The notes below the pieces were generated by a model. That model saw only the letters and a list, made by a program, of their open reading frames with translations. It made no database searches and was not told the DNA's origin. A program made the translations under genes and the position numbers. From Heterobilharzia americana (taxonomy: Eukaryota; Platyhelminthes; Trematoda; Strigeidida; Schistosomatidae): a stretch of 64,000 nt of DNA. The stretch is taken from NCBI GenBank assembly GCA_944470555.2, contig OX104128.1, forward strand, positions 64,673,257 through 64,737,256, written 5' to 3'. This document shows positions 9,858 through 20,900 of the stretch, piece after piece. The first letter of the stretch is position 1; every line of letters begins with the position of its first letter.

Positions 9858-9870
9858 ATCAGTTCTACCT
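9858..9870 (+). repeat. Target-site duplication, right copy
   Basis: ATCAGTTCTACCT, identical to 6608-6620, immediately after the (TAA)n tail of the RTE element. Confidence 0.9.
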
Positions 9871-10479
9871 GTCTTGTTCTGTCCCATACTCATCGTTCCT
9901 TAGCCCTGCTACTTAATTTCCACGTCGCTGTACTTTGATAACTTCGCTGAATTTATCAAAATTTATCTTTTCCTTCGTCTCATTTTTCCATTACTTATTT
10001 TCCCTACCTAACTGCCGAATCCCTTTATTTTTTAATACCAGTCCAAAGAACTACTCAATGAAATGTCCCTTCAAGATGCCACCTGCACTACTTTTTTCCC
10101 CACAAGTTTACCAGGTCGCCAACCACCATAATCTTTCCACATTTGCAGCAGGTGAGTAGATGGATCAGCCACATCGATATCCATCAGCAACGCGAAACCT
10201 AAAAGCGATTGTGTTGAAATCAACCGAACCAATAGTTGACCTCGGTTAGACAATCACAATTATCACTTCCTGTAAAATGCCTAAGCCATGTCCCATATAA
10301 CTCTCAAAGCCCTTTTTTAGCTCAGCAAAGAGTATTTCGTACTGATACACCTGGCCTAGGCTCCAGTCAGCCCGTAAAGCTACCGAGAGTAGACGGGTGA
10401 GAACAAAAGGAAAGTTCCTGGTTAAATCCTACGTCTACGGTGATGACTGACACTCACATGTTCTCACTGTAACCAGAAT
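9871..10479 (+). other. Noncoding stretch, probably continuation of CR1 remnant A 3' UTR
   Basis: Pyrimidine-rich sequence (9880-10130) resembles the 3' UTR-like tracts of the CR1 copies at 3145-3230 and 13930-14170. From 10140 to 10479 I recognise nothing and see no credible gene. Confidence 0.4.
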
Positions 10480-11540
10480 GACATGGCTTTTAAGGGTGAC
10501 GTCTGTGTCAAGTGGGCAAGTAGTTGATACAGCAAAGACGTACTGGACTTATACTGTGCTTTTATATCGAGTCATCTGCGCACGTGATTCTCGTATATCT
10601 ACCCGCAGTTCTGCATTAGGCACCATGTATACGAGCTCGCCTAGGGGGGCTGTAAAAGGCATCCGTGGCCAGTCAAATGCTGGTTCCAGCACAAAACACT
10701 GCTGCGAGGAGGAGCCGAAGAAGGAGAGACTCAGTTTCGTTCTAGGGACAGTTGCGCCTGTGAATGGTGAGGAGACGACCAGCTGACGACCGTCCTTTAG
10801 GCCATCACATCAACCCCAAACTGCCCTAGCGGCTACCGCCGCCATACATATTGAAAAATGGGCTCGAGCTCAGTCTGAAGCTTTCCTCTCGCTGTCGCTC
10901 GCTGGTCATGGATCTATCAACTAGCGTTAGGAGCAGGCCAGATCTCTTAAGGTTGGCAAGAAGGGTGTCTCATCCTACTATCTGGGACCGATAACCATGT
11001 TCATCCACAGCGTCCTAGAACAAAAGCCGGCAACTTGGTCGAACAACTTATCCATGATGTCCAACAGTGGCGGCTGTTGTCAGCAAGGATGGGGTTAATT
11101 GGAACACCGGTGGCACAGGTCAACAGGGTGTCATATACCCATGTCTAACAACAGTAGAACCACATAAACTGACGGCTACTAACCTCGGAAGCCCAGGTCC
11201 GCCAACTACATCGCTGCAAACGTGGCGCACAGCTATGGACAGTGTCAGCGAGAACGTTCGCAATCGCTAAAGCCGGCTAGAGCACTGCAACACTGCAATA
11301 AAAGCAAATGGCAGCCTCCATGCTGCAGTAACCACTACCATGAGCAGACCAGACGGTGTCTAAAATAATCCTGACTCGATCACTACTCCAGGAACCACTA
11401 TGGGGCAAAACTGAATGGGTTAGTTCCGGTGGAACTGACTGGTCAGTCCCAACCACTGCCACTACACGCAACTCTGCTGTCCGCCACTGTCAAGACAACC
11501 TATGTCGTTAGAAGCACCTCCAAGTGTCTTTGCAGCAATA

Positions 11541-11830
11541 TGAGGGTACTTAGTGATGACATGGCGGAACTACCACCTCTGTACTCTGAAGATCACAATC
11601 CTGATGGAAGCTTGGTTATCGCTGCATACTAGGTACACTGAAGCTAGTAAGGACCGTACGCGTCTGTTCGGGATCGACAAAGAACACAAGAAGGGAGGCG
11701 GAGTGGCAAATTTTATGGGTGATCATTTCAAAAGTGAACGAGCTATTGCAACTGTACCTTCAGGGCTACCAGGCTCACTGTATTGCCCCTTCACGAATGG
11801 ACAAACAAAGCGACCGGTAGGAGGGTCAAT
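11541..11830 (+). pseudogene. CR1-like endonuclease remnant
   Basis: Fragments in two frames match the intact N-terminal endonuclease at 2900-3140: MRVLSDDMAELPPLYSEDHN (about 11541-11600, counterpart of the region before TESWLSSD), then LFGIDKEHKKGGGVANF (about 11668-11720) and LPGSLYC (about 11770-11790). The catalytic TES motif is not preserved. Confidence 0.6.
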
Positions 11831-12197
11831 AGGACCCTTGACGGCAACGCGGGAGGAAATTGACAAATACTTCAATTGACATCCGCAGTGACGGCATGAG
11901 GTATGACCAGGCCACCGTAGAGAGGGCTTTTAGTATCCCGACTCCGTTTCTGGCAGCAGTGGGCGGCCTCAAGTGGGAAAGTTCAACGAAAACCTACTCG
12001 ACGCCGGCAGAAAGGCTTGGGTGCATGAGAAGATTTGGGATGATACCATCAGAAGTCAAGCGGAAAAGCATCTAGACTGGACAGTCTTCTTACTGGTTAC
12101 CGTCTGCAGCATAAAATATCCAGGTTCAAACCCCTGTTAGTAGCAGTCATCCCGGTATTGCGGCATCTAATCTGGTAATCACCAAACAACTATCCGG

Positions 12198-13800
12198 GTG
12201 GGGATCTCACTTCGGTCTCATCCACAGGAAGCAAATTTTGTGGCGATAAACAAATATCTGTCAACAGCGCCATGGCCCCAAGAGTGCAGTATCTTATCGA
12301 CTGGCTGGCACTGGCAGCTAGTGAGAGACACAATCAGTCAGGCCATCTCTGAAAAAGTCCCATTAGTCACTGCGATATCGAAGGGGCAGGTCTCATGCCT
12401 GAAATGGGGCACTCAACCGCTCTTGAAAGCTAAGAACAAGACATGGCATAGATAGATGATATTCAGAAAAGAATCGGGTCATTTTTCATATGTGTCTCTA
12501 AGAGACTGATGCGACATCAAAGTGAGGGGGCAAGAGGCTCGTTTCAGATGAAAATTGCGCGGAGATAAGAGGCAAACCCCAAACGCCCATATTGATTCAG
12601 GGCTGGGGGAAATTTTGCCGGCTAGGGGGGCCGAGCCACGAAAGGTCTGAACGAAGAGAACCTTTCTGAACTGGAGACCGCCGAAACTCTTAGCACCACC
12701 TTTGGCACAACCAAACGCTCCGTCATCCGATAAAAATTACCAACTGTCTGAGCAACCTTCGGCGCTACTTGGCATTGGAGAGTTGAACATGTAAGGGTTA
12801 ACCCTGTTATGGTCTTCGAAAAACTTCCAGAGCTTCTCTCGGGAAAATTGCAAGAATGCAATGATATTCAGCCACTTGTCGAAACAATGTGCGTATGTCC
12901 TTCGCGGTAGGCTTTGCCATCCGTCTACACACTCCTTGGAGGAACACATGCTTTCATGAGGGTGGAAACGTCAACATGGTTTGCTCGACTTGGTAGACAC
13001 CATCTAGCATGTCACAAAGGGCAATATTGGGTCCAATAGTGTTCCTTCGTTTTGTGAATGGCCGCCCGTTGGGTCACTGAGCTTCAGTTCTACTTTACTC
13101 TGCCTATGTTAAGTTACGGAGATGTGACATTCGAAGCAGGATCAACTGTACTGCAAAGTGATCTCAGATTGCTTGCAAAGTAAGTGAACAATAACGGGCT
13201 GGGGTACAACCTGGATAGACACCAAACCATGTTTCTCCGCAACTGTAACTCGTAGGAAGTATCTCAGTCTCTCTAAGAAGCGCAGTTTTCCCCCACGACC
13301 ATGGAGAAAGACTTGGAACTGATACTTGCCGACAAGCTAGACGCTGGCTCAAGCAGATGCCCCCAGTGCTGCACTTTATTCGCAGACGACCAGGTGCTGT
13401 TACTCCGGGACTTTTCCTGAAAGTGCACGAGACCACTTCATTTAGAGGTCCACAACGTCACTGCACCAGCACATCTGGAGAGTGATGGAAACCGCCCGAG
13501 GAAGGTCTGGATGCGAGAAGAGACATTGTGGGTAAGCGTCAAAAACCCTTCAGGAACAGTCATCACAGGTTTCGTGACGATTTCACAATCCGAGTCATCT
13601 GAACAGTGGAACCCTACCGAACGTTCACTGTGGTAATCGTCATGGTAACTCAAGCAAAACCGGCCATCAGAGGGCGAAAACCCATGTTCGTTAACACTTT
13701 TTCTGCCTGCAAGCTTGCGGTCAGTGTTGCGCAATGCCCGTCAATATTGATGCTACTCCGTCTGTCGACAGATTCGAGAAGAGGTTGGTCAGCTGCACAG
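12198..13800 (+). pseudogene. CR1-like reverse transcriptase remnant
   Basis: 12240-12455 reads as the EN-RT linker (W-x-x-VRDTISQAISEKVPLV). At 13017-13064 one frame gives AILGPIVFLRFVNGRPL, the RT GS-x-LGPLLF block. At 13147-13240 another gives LQSDLRLLAKxVNNNGLGYN, the block after the YxDD box (the box itself is destroyed). At 13720-13800 AMPVNIDATPSVDRFEKRL is the C-terminal block. Every part is in a different frame, so nothing is translatable as RT. Confidence 0.65.
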
Positions 13801-15124
13801 AGATGCTTGGCCTGCTCTCATCCAGCTGGGATACAGACTAGGTTTACACAACCAACTAATTCCGCACAATTCAGCCGAGTTAACCCCTATTCTGAATCTT
13901 TTGTACTGCGACTATAGTTGTGAATTTGACCAAACCATACACTTCCCTCTAGTTACCAAACTTCCAATAATATCGTTACTGTTTCTATTCCTGTAGTCCG
14001 TCATATAATTTTACTTGCTTCTACTGTTGCATCTGCCCGTATAATCTCACCCTATTTTTGAGGTTCTCTCTATCGTTCAGCTCCCCTAAATCTACCTAGG
14101 TTTCTCCTTATCTCGCTCTCCGCTTCTTTTCACCTTGCTTTTTCGACAGGCACCTTTTCTCCCTTTCTATCTCCTTTTTCCAAGCAGTCCGAACAGTGAT
14201 CCGGTGGTACGACACTTGAGGATCGCATCTGTACCGCACTTCTTGAACGAGCTCATAAAATTCTCACAAATTTAATCAATATCCAACTGCCCGTCAGGCT
14301 AACCACAGCTACAGAAAGTGAGATGACATGCTTGCTGCATCGAAACCCTCCAAAGACTTGGGACTACTCCGCAACACCTAGAAGTGAGTGCGAAGTCAAT
14401 TGGTTTACACTAGCTAGTAAAAAGATATTGAATATTGAGTGCAAGTTCGTAAAACTGACAGTAAAATTGGAAGCTCCGCACTAGAGATGTAGTATTCATA
14501 TTATTACGCTACTTTCGCATCATAATAATACTAGTTTGGAATAGGTATTCTTTTAATCCATTGGATTAACTTAGTAAGTCGTCGAACATATTTTAATGTT
14601 GTAAATACAGTTGGGAGTCTCAGGTGTTGAGTAACCTGCTAAAGCTGTTTATCGGTAACAGCCACATGTGACCTGCGAACTTTGAAAGTTTTAGAAGAGA
14701 AAAGGGATAATTGTTCAGTTCTAAATATCTGGTGTAAAGGCTTAAAATTGTAGTAAAATATATTTTGCGAATATTTATGTAACAAATGTTGCAGACGTTA
14801 CCGTTGCTTGTTTCAACAAAATTAGCTTGTTTCAGCTCTTCTTTGCATATCAACTAACGTGTGCCAGTAGGGTTATTTACTTGCCCAGCCAGCACTTACT
14901 TCGGGCGCACTGTAGTCTCACCCGATGGACATTGTAAGTTCGTAGAATTCCTCTCTGAGTTATTGAAGATCCAATGCCTAATTCTCACAGCTTTGCGGGT
15001 GTAAGTACGGTATTAAATGCTATCTTAGAAAGTAACTTGCTCGACTAGATCTCGATTTACAGTCCTCAATGCCCTGACCAACTGTAAAGTTCACTAAGGA
15101 CCGAAAGAAACAATGAAGCCTGCC

Positions 15125-15330
15125 GTTGGCTGTTTATAATTTTTGATGGAATTTTAGGCCAGGCAATTGATTTTCGACCTATGGGTCACTGTTTCCAACC
15201 CGGCTCCGCCAATCCTAGTTTCAACAGTCAGGTAGCATCATTGGCCCACACAGTAGGTACGAGTCAGTGCCTGCTGCGCGCAAAAGCAATGAGTTGCCGA
15301 GCGGATTTCAATTTCTTAATCTTTGCTTCC
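15125..15330 (+). repeat. tRNA-like SINE fragment (family 2)
   Basis: Contains TCGACCTATGGGTCACTG, a degenerate B-box region, then CAGTCAGGTAGCATCATTGG. The same order (B box, then CAGTCAGGTAGTATCA) is seen at 20050-20130 and 45700-45740, so it is a dispersed family with tRNA-like ancestry. Confidence 0.5.
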
Positions 15331-16194
15331 GCACCCACCCACTGCATTTCATATGAAATGGAGCTTGCGTTATACCACAAATGGTCTAGCTTTCTACTAA
15401 AAGGCAAGCAGTCGTAGGTGGTTGTACCTAGTGATATCAGTATACAGGTGTGTAGCCATACAAAGCAGTTAAGCGGCAACTTCGGAATCCTAGTCGAAGG
15501 AACAGATAACGAAATAACATACTATGACTATGCTCAATTAACCATCTGTTTCTCATCATCATGAACGCCAAACATAAAGAGACAATAGTCTGAGAGTAAA
15601 ACAGGCACTGGTAATGTATAATTGCACATTAAATTGGTAATTTTGATATACACTACTACAGTGTACCCAAGTTTCAATTCAATACCAGTAAAACGCACGG
15701 TCTTTCTGCTGAGAGGCTAGTCTATAATCTTACACAAATTTCAAAAACTGAAGCTAGATTTTGTTATGCACTATCCTAAAAACCAAATCATTCCCAAATA
15801 TTTCTGAATTCCTGTTCCAATCCCATCGGATAAACTTACTAGAGCAATAGAATGTATCGACGAACTGTATCTAAGAGAGGAGAACGAAAAAACTGTCCAA
15901 AAAGCTGCACAGCATTTAAAGTGAAGTCGAGCAACTAAAGTGTAGACTCAGTGACTCAACAAAAGATATGATGAACTTCTGATAGAGTCAAGAAAGCTGG
16001 GGTGGGCTTATCTCGAGGACCCCATCCAGACATTCTTCACTTCCCTTCGCCGCTCAGAACAACATTTGAGACTTCATTAATTAGTGCCAGTGTTGAAGTA
16101 ATGACCACATCTCTGCTGTTAAACGTCTTTGTGATTGGTATTCACAGCAAGAACCAGAAAGGCTGTAGAATTGATGCAGCGTCTATGTAACGAC

Positions 16195-16340
16195 ATGCAA
16201 CTCAGTTACCATTCGCGCGTTCATGAAACAGGCAGTGAGCCATACTTTTTGGGTCCGAGCTAATGATACTCACTTGCTGCTCAGACCTCAGCAGGAGTAA
16301 CGGTGTTCGAGTCCGTAACCAACTGTTTAAAAATATTGTG
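16195..16340 (-). repeat. tRNA-like SINE fragment (family 2), minus strand
   Basis: On the minus strand it reads GGTTACGGACTCGAACACCG, a pol III B box, in the same order as the copy at 59960-60115. Confidence 0.5.
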
Positions 16341-16369
16341 CCTGCATCAATGGGCTATAGTTCCAAGCT

Positions 16370-17236
16370 TACCATAAACGAAATAACTGTATTTTGATCA
16401 AGCCAACAGTCTAACTTATGCTTGGGACTCTGTTATGGCCCAAACTACTTAAGCTATGACTGACTGCTACTGGTTTTATTGCTTGACCTAGATTTCTTGG
16501 TTTGACAGGATCACAACGGACAAGTGTTTCAGTTATTTTAGTGCAGCGGAATTACGATGATCCCAACTGGCATCTGTGGCGGTGACCGACGAGATATCCA
16601 TCTATCTATCAAAGGACGATTATACTACACTGAATTCCATTCTGTCCTGTTACACACCTGTGAAATATGGTCGTTAAAAGTGGAAGACATGAAGCGGTTA
16701 CAAGGTTTTGATCACAAATGTCCTTGTAGCATTGCTGGGGCATGGTGGAATCACCGTGTAAGCAATGTTGAGGTCAGGTGTAGGGTACTAGGCAAGACAG
16801 GCAAGTCGATTGATGAAGTTGTGAACCTCAGTCGACTGAGATGACTTGCTTGAACATGTACTGCACATTTCCAGCCTTCACCTACCTCGATGTATCATGA
16901 TAAAGGAAGTTGGATTAGGTTGGAGGAGAGCTCAGGGTAGCGAGATCAAGACGTGGCAACAGTCGATGCACTCTCTTACTGTTGGTCTGATCTGTTTTGG
17001 GAGATGTAGACTACCATGTTGGAGTCCTCAAGACGATAGAAATCGGTGCTTGAGAAGTCTTGGTGACATGGCTGAAAATTGGTCACAATGGCACAGATGC
17101 ATTCACTCCTTGACATGTCCTAAAACTTGAATATTTGCACTATCCGTTATCTAAAGATTGTTTATTCTCTCATACAACTCTGTCTACTTTGATATCACTC
17201 CTTTCTATCCATCTGTTCTTTGTGTACTACTGTGAA
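16370..17236 (+). repeat. Inverted repeat IR1, left arm (partial SR2-like element)
   Basis: About 866 bp that is the reverse complement of 20766-21631. Everywhere I compared the arms they were identical apart from one extra G (16548-16549 region, GCGGAATTAC against GCGAATTAC). Both arms encode the same two SR2-like RT C-terminal frames (16557-16844 and 16846-17130) and share the same disabling change between them. Both include the same ~190-bp non-SR2 insert upstream, so the two are a duplication, not independent insertions. Confidence 0.9.
16557..17130 (+). pseudogene. SR2-like RT C-terminal fragment (IR1 left copy)
   Basis: Two consecutive frames carry the SR2-type RT C-terminus: [59 protein letters not shown] and then [13 protein letters not shown]. 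The frame breaks at ...RLR-stop (about 16842), where relatives read [11 protein letters not shown]. The catalytic RT blocks are absent; only the thumb and C-terminal region remain. Confidence 0.85.
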
Positions 17237-17749
17237 ATGTGGCTACCTGGACTGATACATTCGCGTCAGGCTTTACGTTGATTTTGTCCTAATGTATAAC
17301 CTACCCACTATCGCAGTTGTAACCTGCTCCACGTGCTTCAGTTCATGTCGCTAAATATCATGCTATTTCAGAATGAAGTTTACACCCTGAAATATTGTTC
17401 TTTTTACCTTTATATATTTTTTATTCTGATGAGTCCTAGAGAGATGAGTATTTCAGGCACTTCCATTTGTTTGTGCGGTTAATAAGTGTAACTCCCACGT
17501 TATGTCGCCCAACCATTCACGCTCAACTGTTTAAGAACTTTTCTTTTTTTTTATCAGTTTAGCGTAAGTGATTTAGTGCATTTAATGCGTATATTGCGAG
17601 ATTAGTTATGGATGGTAGCATATCTAACTGTTTAAAATTCTTGGTGCATCTTTCTTCATTCATGAACTGTTTACTGCTTTGTTACTGGAAAATATTTTTA
17701 TAAACGTTTCTGGTTTATTTGATGACTTTTAACCAACATTTTTTTCTAG
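17237..17749 (+). other. Sequence between IR1 left arm and first recognised RAB3GAP2 exon
   Basis: No coding homology was recognised. It ends in a pyrimidine tract and AG at 17748-17749 that act as acceptor for exon 1 of this model, so it is intronic or contains an upstream exon. An ATG at 17608 opens a 32-codon frame, but I found no donor in the right phase. Confidence 0.4.
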
Positions 17750-17961
17750 GTTCCTGCTGCCTGCTTGTTTTTGTACGACAGTTTACTACGCGAAGCACTC
17801 AGCTGCTGATCATACCCTAATGTCACTTGATGTACTCTTGAAATGTGATTTTTCTGAGGTCGATCTACCTTCCAGTTGGATACGAAAAGCTGTGTTTTGC
17901 GTTCCTTGGAACATGAGGATTGTTACCATCGGATTGCAGGATAAGATGCTTATTTTTGGGG
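17750..17961 (+). CDS. RAB3GAP2: RAB3GAP2 exon 1 (first recognised)
   Basis: Acceptor TTTTTTCTAG at 17749; donor GTAATA at 17962. It codes for about 70 residues including [15 protein letters not shown] and LQDKMLIFG, resembling the first beta-propeller strands of the N-terminal domain. It begins one base before a codon, so a coding exon should precede it. An internal ATG is present, so a start inside this exon is not excluded. Confidence 0.68.
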
Positions 17962-20900
17962 GTAATAATGTAATAGTTTCTGGTTATTTGCTGTAGGATT
18001 AGCCAGGAACTGTGACAATTTCATTCTCCTCAGTGAACTGAAGTTCCAGAGGTATTAAAAACTTAAAATTACGTATAGTTTTAGCCGCATCACAGCAATT
18101 AATTGTTTGCAGTTTCCTTCGTAAGAAAGTTTCCTGGTTGGTATAACTGCTTAATTTTCAGAAGTAAGAATAACAACAGTAGTGAGTGGAATGTGTTCGT
18201 CGTTGGTCTTGAGAATGGTGAACTAATATTCCTAGATGAAGTATGTCCTTCAACATCTTCGTGACAGTTCGTTTTCAGAATAATAAAATTTTATTGTGTA
18301 TCAAAGTTGGATTCGATTCTGTTAAGTCCATGCAGTTGACTTCATGTGGTGTAAGATTGTGTAATTCTGTCTAATTTTCAGTAGGAAAACTTATGTGTCT
18401 TAAATAAGACATCAATTATTTGCCTAGACGTAAACGATCTTGAAGGTGTTCTGTTAAACAGCCGTATTTACTTATCGGAACATTTCCCTGAGTTTGATGA
18501 AAACATTAACGTTGAGTACTCGAAAACCATTCGTTATCGAAATATGGTTGTTCCAACAGATGGTGAGAAACAACACTTTTCGTGTTTGTGTAAGTAAGCA
18601 TTTATCAAACAAGATGGTTTCAGCTAAACCCCAAATGGGAATCTTCGATTCGCTCGTACGAAAGTTCGCTTTTGGATCGCATTTGAACGATGGGAGAGTG
18701 TGTGTACAATCACCAAGGCAAACTAGATGGACAACAACTGGTTCTAATCCTTTCATCAGCTTCAGTTTCTCAAATGAGGTAACTAAGAGTTCCTTATTTT
18801 TCATCAGTAATGTAATTCTTTCATATCAAGGAGTTATCTGTGGTTAATTGACTCTTCTTTCAGTCAAGAAATATTAAATTTGTATATTTCCTTTTCAGAA
18901 CACGGATCCAGGAGTCTCTCATTTTGCATCTTTTGTCTATCAAGAGGCTAAACGTGCCGTGTTTGGATTCAAAAAGTAAGTTTAATAACCTCAGTTTACA
19001 TTTAACTGCTTATTCGTTACTGGTCAGATATTTCTCCTAGTATGATGATATTGATAATTAATCATACCTATATTTATGTGCAGGGCTTATTTCATACCTG
19101 TTTCATTTTCAACGGTCGCATTTATAAATTTATTTGTTGGTCTGCGAGTCGTGATATAATCCTGTTATTTAGCCAATAGGTGAGACAAAAATCAGTTACC
19201 ATGGGGTGAGTTGGCTGATACCTCTATGAATTTTATACTCATGTCTTATGGTGCATTTCTATCGTACACCAAGACTGTATTTATTATTTAGCCACGTTGT
19301 GCCACTGTGTAAACACGTAGATACTGACTTGGAATATTAGTGATCGGCTTTTATTCCTGAAACCTGGAACTTAAGGATTCTTGTGTCAGCTTCGAATTGG
19401 GTAAAATATATCTCTAGCCTTCATTTTTATTGGATAATTCTCAATAATTTATGTCCCCTTCATTTCTGTGTATGCAGTACATAGTTTTCTTACTTGTTTT
19501 ATCAATATATTTCCAGATCCTCTAGCAGTGATCCAGAATCCTTAGTTGTAACATGGTCAAAACAGAAAGATGACTTTACTACATATCCCGTTGTTGTGTG
19601 TAACTCTCTTTCAAAGACTTCTTTAACTTTATCTCATGGATTGGCTGACAGCCGTCGTAGTGTGTTGTCTTCTAGTATCGCCATATCCTTTGATCATCGT
19701 TGGTTGGCAGTTCCTGATAACCTTGGAAGAGTGCTTCTTGTAGATGCTCACAAGGAGCGTGTTGTACGCATATGGAAAGGTGAGTGGTCCAAAGATGTTT
19801 TTTTTTTGTTTTTCACTTCCAGTGTGTATGGTTTATATTTTATCACCTGCATACATAATATGATTCAACTGTTTAATCAAGGTTATTGCCCTACTTCAAG
19901 GAAAGTCTTGAAAATACAATAAACTACTACTTTTTACTAGTGCAAACTTCTTAAAATGGTGCATAATTATTTCTTAACTATTTTTATGAGGACACAAATA
20001 GTGCCTAAGTTTTAGTGGAACTGTGGCTCATTTGTTTAAGGCGACGAGTTTCAACCGATGGGCCACTGGTTCGAGCCCTGTTCCACCTACCGAGGTTTGG
20101 GCAGTCAGGTAGTATCACTGACCATTACACGATGCATGTGGCCGATTGTCTTACTCATATTTCAGCCTAAATTTATGTAGAATGCAAATGGAGTGAGTAG
20201 AATGTGGCGTAAATTAGTTTACTTGTTTTTAGTGTAGTTATCTGTTTATTTTGACTGTCCTTCTGTTAAGGTCTGGTCGAAGTTCCACTGTATTCATTCA
20301 TGATTTGTGCGACATCTCCCTAATCTTAAATGAAGTTAAATTGTACGTTTAAGGAACTAACCAGTTTACAATTCCTGATTTACGACTGTTGACTAATAGC
20401 CATCGTAGATGTCTTCGATCTTTCCGGTAGCAAGTTTCTCTTGTTATCGATTCTTCTGTTGACTTGTGGTTTGGTTTTTCAAAAGATATATCCTCATTAA
20501 GACTATATTTTCACTGAAAGTTCTCATTATCAGTAAGGTGGAACAGCAAACTTTAGCAGACTGTTATCATCTCGGCGATCTAAATCTGCACCGCTCAATG
20601 CTACATCATTTAGCATAATAGCCACACTAGCAAGCTCGATCAATAGAATTCGATAATTCAACGAAGTCAGACGTGATGACAGTTACCCGATGACGACATG
20701 ACTGATTGACTTACAAAATCAACGTAGAACCTCGCATACTGGCGTGTTGGTTCGAATTGCCACACTTCACAGTAGTACACAAAGAACAGATGGATAGAAA
20801 GGAGTGATATCAAAGTAGACAGAGTTGTATGAGAGAATAAACAATCTTTAGATAACGGATAGTGCAAATATTCAAGTTTTAGGACATGTCAAGGAGTGAA

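Larger units (their letters stand above)
10480..14230 (+). mobile_element. CR1-like element remnant B, degenerate but nearly full length
   Basis: Ordered CR1 pieces lie on the plus strand with many frameshifts and stops. An ORF1 RRM-like block is at about 11043-11140 (DVQQWRLLSARMGL, compare 2367-2450). The endonuclease is at 11540-11800 (LFGIDKEHKKGGGVANF, compare LFRRDREHRAGGGVAIY). The EN-RT linker is at 12240-12455, RT pieces lie at 12470-13400 and the C-terminal block at 13680-13800. A pyrimidine-rich 3' UTR follows to about 14230. The left limit is uncertain. It is an old copy. Confidence 0.65.
14231..16369 (+). other. Intergenic/upstream region of RAB3GAP2, no gene seen
   Basis: AT-rich DNA with no credible long frame. 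It contains two tRNA-like SINE fragments (15125-15330 plus, 16195-16340 minus). The upstream exon(s) and promoter of RAB3GAP2 could lie here, but I could not identify them. Confidence 0.45.

Noticed and set aside
17608..17705. ATG opening a 32-codon frame as possible first exon of RAB3GAP2
   Set aside because: Some resemblance to the vertebrate N-terminus, but no GT donor in the phase that exon 1 needs; left as undetermined.
18472..18804. A 110-codon open frame on the minus strand across exons 5-6
   Set aside because: It is the antisense of RAB3GAP2 coding sequence and contains no known motif; the plus-strand exons explain the open frame.
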